This document shows, one piece after another, positions 55,726 to 56,893 of a stretch of 56,893 nt of DNA; positions within the stretch are counted from its first letter, which is position 1; every line of letters starts with the position of its first letter. The notes under the pieces were generated by a model that saw only the letters and a list, made by a program, of their open reading frames with translations, ran no database searches and was not told where the DNA came from. A program made the translations under genes and the position numbers. This stretch comes from an uncultured Roseateles sp. (GTDB taxonomy: Bacteria; Pseudomonadota; Gammaproteobacteria; Burkholderiales; Burkholderiaceae): assembly GCA_946480605.1 (NCBI GenBank), contig CAMLKW010000005.1, positions 1 through 56,893 of the forward strand. Direction: 5' to 3'.

Positions 55726-55782
55726 GCTCTCCCTCCTCAATTCCTTTGTTTGAGCAGGTGAGAGCACGAAGCCCTCACCCGC

Positions 55783-56893
55783 TCATCCCTTCACGCACAC
55801 GACCTGCTTCAAGGTGTGCACCACTTCCACCAGGTCGCTCTGCGCGGCCATCACCGCGTCGATGTCCTTGTAGGCCATCGGGATCTCGTCGATGACGTCG
55901 GCGTCCTTGCGGCACTCGACGCCTTCGGTGGCCTTGACCTGGTCCTCGACCGTGAACATCTTCTTGGCCTTGGTACGGCTCATCACGCGGCCTGCGCCGT
56001 GGCTGCAGCTTTCGAAGCTCTCCGGGTTGCCCAGGCCGCGAACGATGTAGCTGCGGGCACCCATGCTGCCCGGGATGATGCCCATCTCGCCGCGCTTGGC
56101 GCTCACGGCACCCTTGCGAGTGATGAACACGTCCTCACCGAAGTGGCGCTCCTGCTGCACGTAGTTGTGGTGGCAGTTCACCGCCTCGACATGGGCTTCG
56201 AAGGGCTTGGCAATCACCGAGCGCACGGTGGCGATCAGGTTGGCCATCATCACTTCGCGGTTCTTCATCGCGAACTTCTGAGCCCAGGACACGCCGCGCA
56301 CGTAGTCGCCGAAGTACTGGGCGCCTTCCTCGAAGTAGGCCAGGTCCTTGTCCGGCAGATTGCGCATATTGCGCTCCGCGTCCTTCTTGGCCAGCTCGAT
56401 GAAGTGCGTGCCGATGGCATTGCCGACGCCACGCGAACCCGAGTGCAGCATGAACCAGACGAAGCCGACCTCGTCGAGGCAGACCTCGATGAAGTGGTTG
56501 CCTGTACCCAGCGTTCCCAGGTGCTTGCGGTTGTTCGTGTTCTTCAGGCGCGGGTGCAGCTCGCACAGCGCGTCGAATTCGTCCACCAGCGTGGCCCAGA
56601 CCTGGTCCACTGTCTCGGGCGGGTTCTCCCAGCTGCCGGGGTCGCGGCCGCGGTGCTTGGGTGCCGAGCCGTGCGGCACGGCCTTCTCGATGGCCGAGCG
56701 CAGCGGCCCGAGGTTGTCCGGCAGGTCTTCCGCGCGCAACGTGGTCTTCGCGGCCATCATGCCGCAGCCGATGTCCACGCCGACCGCGGCCGGGATGATG
56801 GCCTTCAGCGTCGGGATCACCGAGCCGACGGTGGCGCCGATGCCCAGGTGCACGTCCGGCATGGCCGCGATGTGCTTGAAGACGATGGGCAGC
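55783..56893 (-). CDS. rtcB: RNA ligase RtcB (5' partial, cut by the window edge)
   Basis: A GTP-dependent RNA ligase that joins 3'-phosphate or 2',3'-cyclic phosphate ends to 5'-OH. The frame is open through the window edge (LPIVFKHIAAMPDVHLGIGA), so about 370 C-terminal residues are seen. The metal-binding Cys is in VDIGCGMMAAK. Histidine blocks GTGNHFIEV, FMLHSGSRGVG, NCHHNYVQQE and the guanylylated His in SCSHGAGRVMSR complete the active site. Its partners RlaP and RtcA follow. A sigma54 activator gene, rtcR, is expected beyond the window. Confidence 0.96.
   Translation of the reverse strand, partial: LPIVFKHIAAMPDVHLGIGATVGSVIPTLKAIIPAAVGVDIGCGMMAAKTTLRAEDLPDNLGPLRSAIEKAVPHGSAPKHRGRDPGSWENPPETVDQVWATLVDEFDALCELHPRLKNTNNRKHLGTLGTGNHFIEVCLDEVGFVWFMLHSGSRGVGNAIGTHFIELAKKDAERNMRNLPDKDLAYFEEGAQYFGDYVRGVSWAQKFAMKNREVMMANLIATVRSVIAKPFEAHVEAVNCHHNYVQQERHFGEDVFITRKGAVSAKRGEMGIIPGSMGARSYIVRGLGNPESFESCSHGAGRVMSRTKAKKMFTVEDQVKATEGVECRKDADVIDEIPMAYKDIDAVMAAQSDLVEVVHTLKQVVCVKG

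Overview
The window is about 57 kb of very GC-rich DNA. Genes are tightly packed on both strands, start/stop overlaps (ATGA, TGATG) are common, and the products are typical of Betaproteobacteria (RlmJ, YbdK, SelU/SelD, GlpK/GlpD, NodD-like LysR regulators, a TonB receptor). This suggests a member of the Burkholderiales, perhaps near Roseateles, Mitsuaria or Rubrivivax. That placement is an inference from gene content and codon use; there is no rRNA gene to confirm it.

Region 1 (1-25.8 kb) is mostly housekeeping and general metabolism. It holds the end of a cox-type maturation cluster (CoxE-like tail, BON protein, CoxG), an acyltransferase, a large hybrid sensor kinase, a WYL regulator, a glyoxalase-fold protein and a GDT1-type manganese exporter. 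It continues with divergent glpK/glpD, an EamA transporter, a phosphoesterase with a SEC-C protein, rlmJ, an Old Yellow Enzyme, a reductase with a divergent LysR, a parallel beta-helix protein with a MOSC protein, an antiporter with ybdK, and selU-selD. Two decayed loci sit here: a truncated brnT toxin remnant ended by a palindrome (7.3-7.6 kb), and a divergent lysR/eamA pair that lost both 5' ends (21.8-22.9 kb).

Region 2 (25.1-42.2 kb, minus strand) is the most striking part. A TonB-dependent receptor is followed by a long chain of sugar-modifying genes: seven xylose-isomerase-like TIM barrels, two Gfo/Idh/MocA dehydrogenases, a GMC flavin oxidoreductase, two small proteins of the C-glycoside deglycosidase beta-subunit family, and MFS transporters. 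Two of the barrels flank the two beta subunits in an alpha-beta-beta-alpha order. The gene set fits oxidation of a glycoside at C3, cleavage of the C-C (or C-O) glycosidic bond, and processing of the released keto-sugar.

Region 3 (42.5-50.9 kb) holds a LacI-type regulator, two NodD/FdeR-like LysR regulators, and a six-gene plus-strand operon: alpha/beta hydrolase, extradiol-type VOC dioxygenase, Rieske ferredoxin, FAD monooxygenase, cyclase-family hydrolase and FAH-family hydrolase. This resembles the fde flavonoid operon of Herbaspirillum. Regions 2 and 3 together look like a complete route for a plant C-glycosyl aromatic, most likely a C-glycosyl flavonoid: uptake, deglycosylation, then aglycone ring cleavage. 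This linkage is my main hypothesis and has not been tested.

Region 4 (51.2-56.9 kb) is an RNA-repair island: rtcB (cut by the window edge), an RlaP-type nucleotidyltransferase and rtcA in one operon, next to a LysR-kptA-exonuclease operon and a divergent HAD-like phosphatase.
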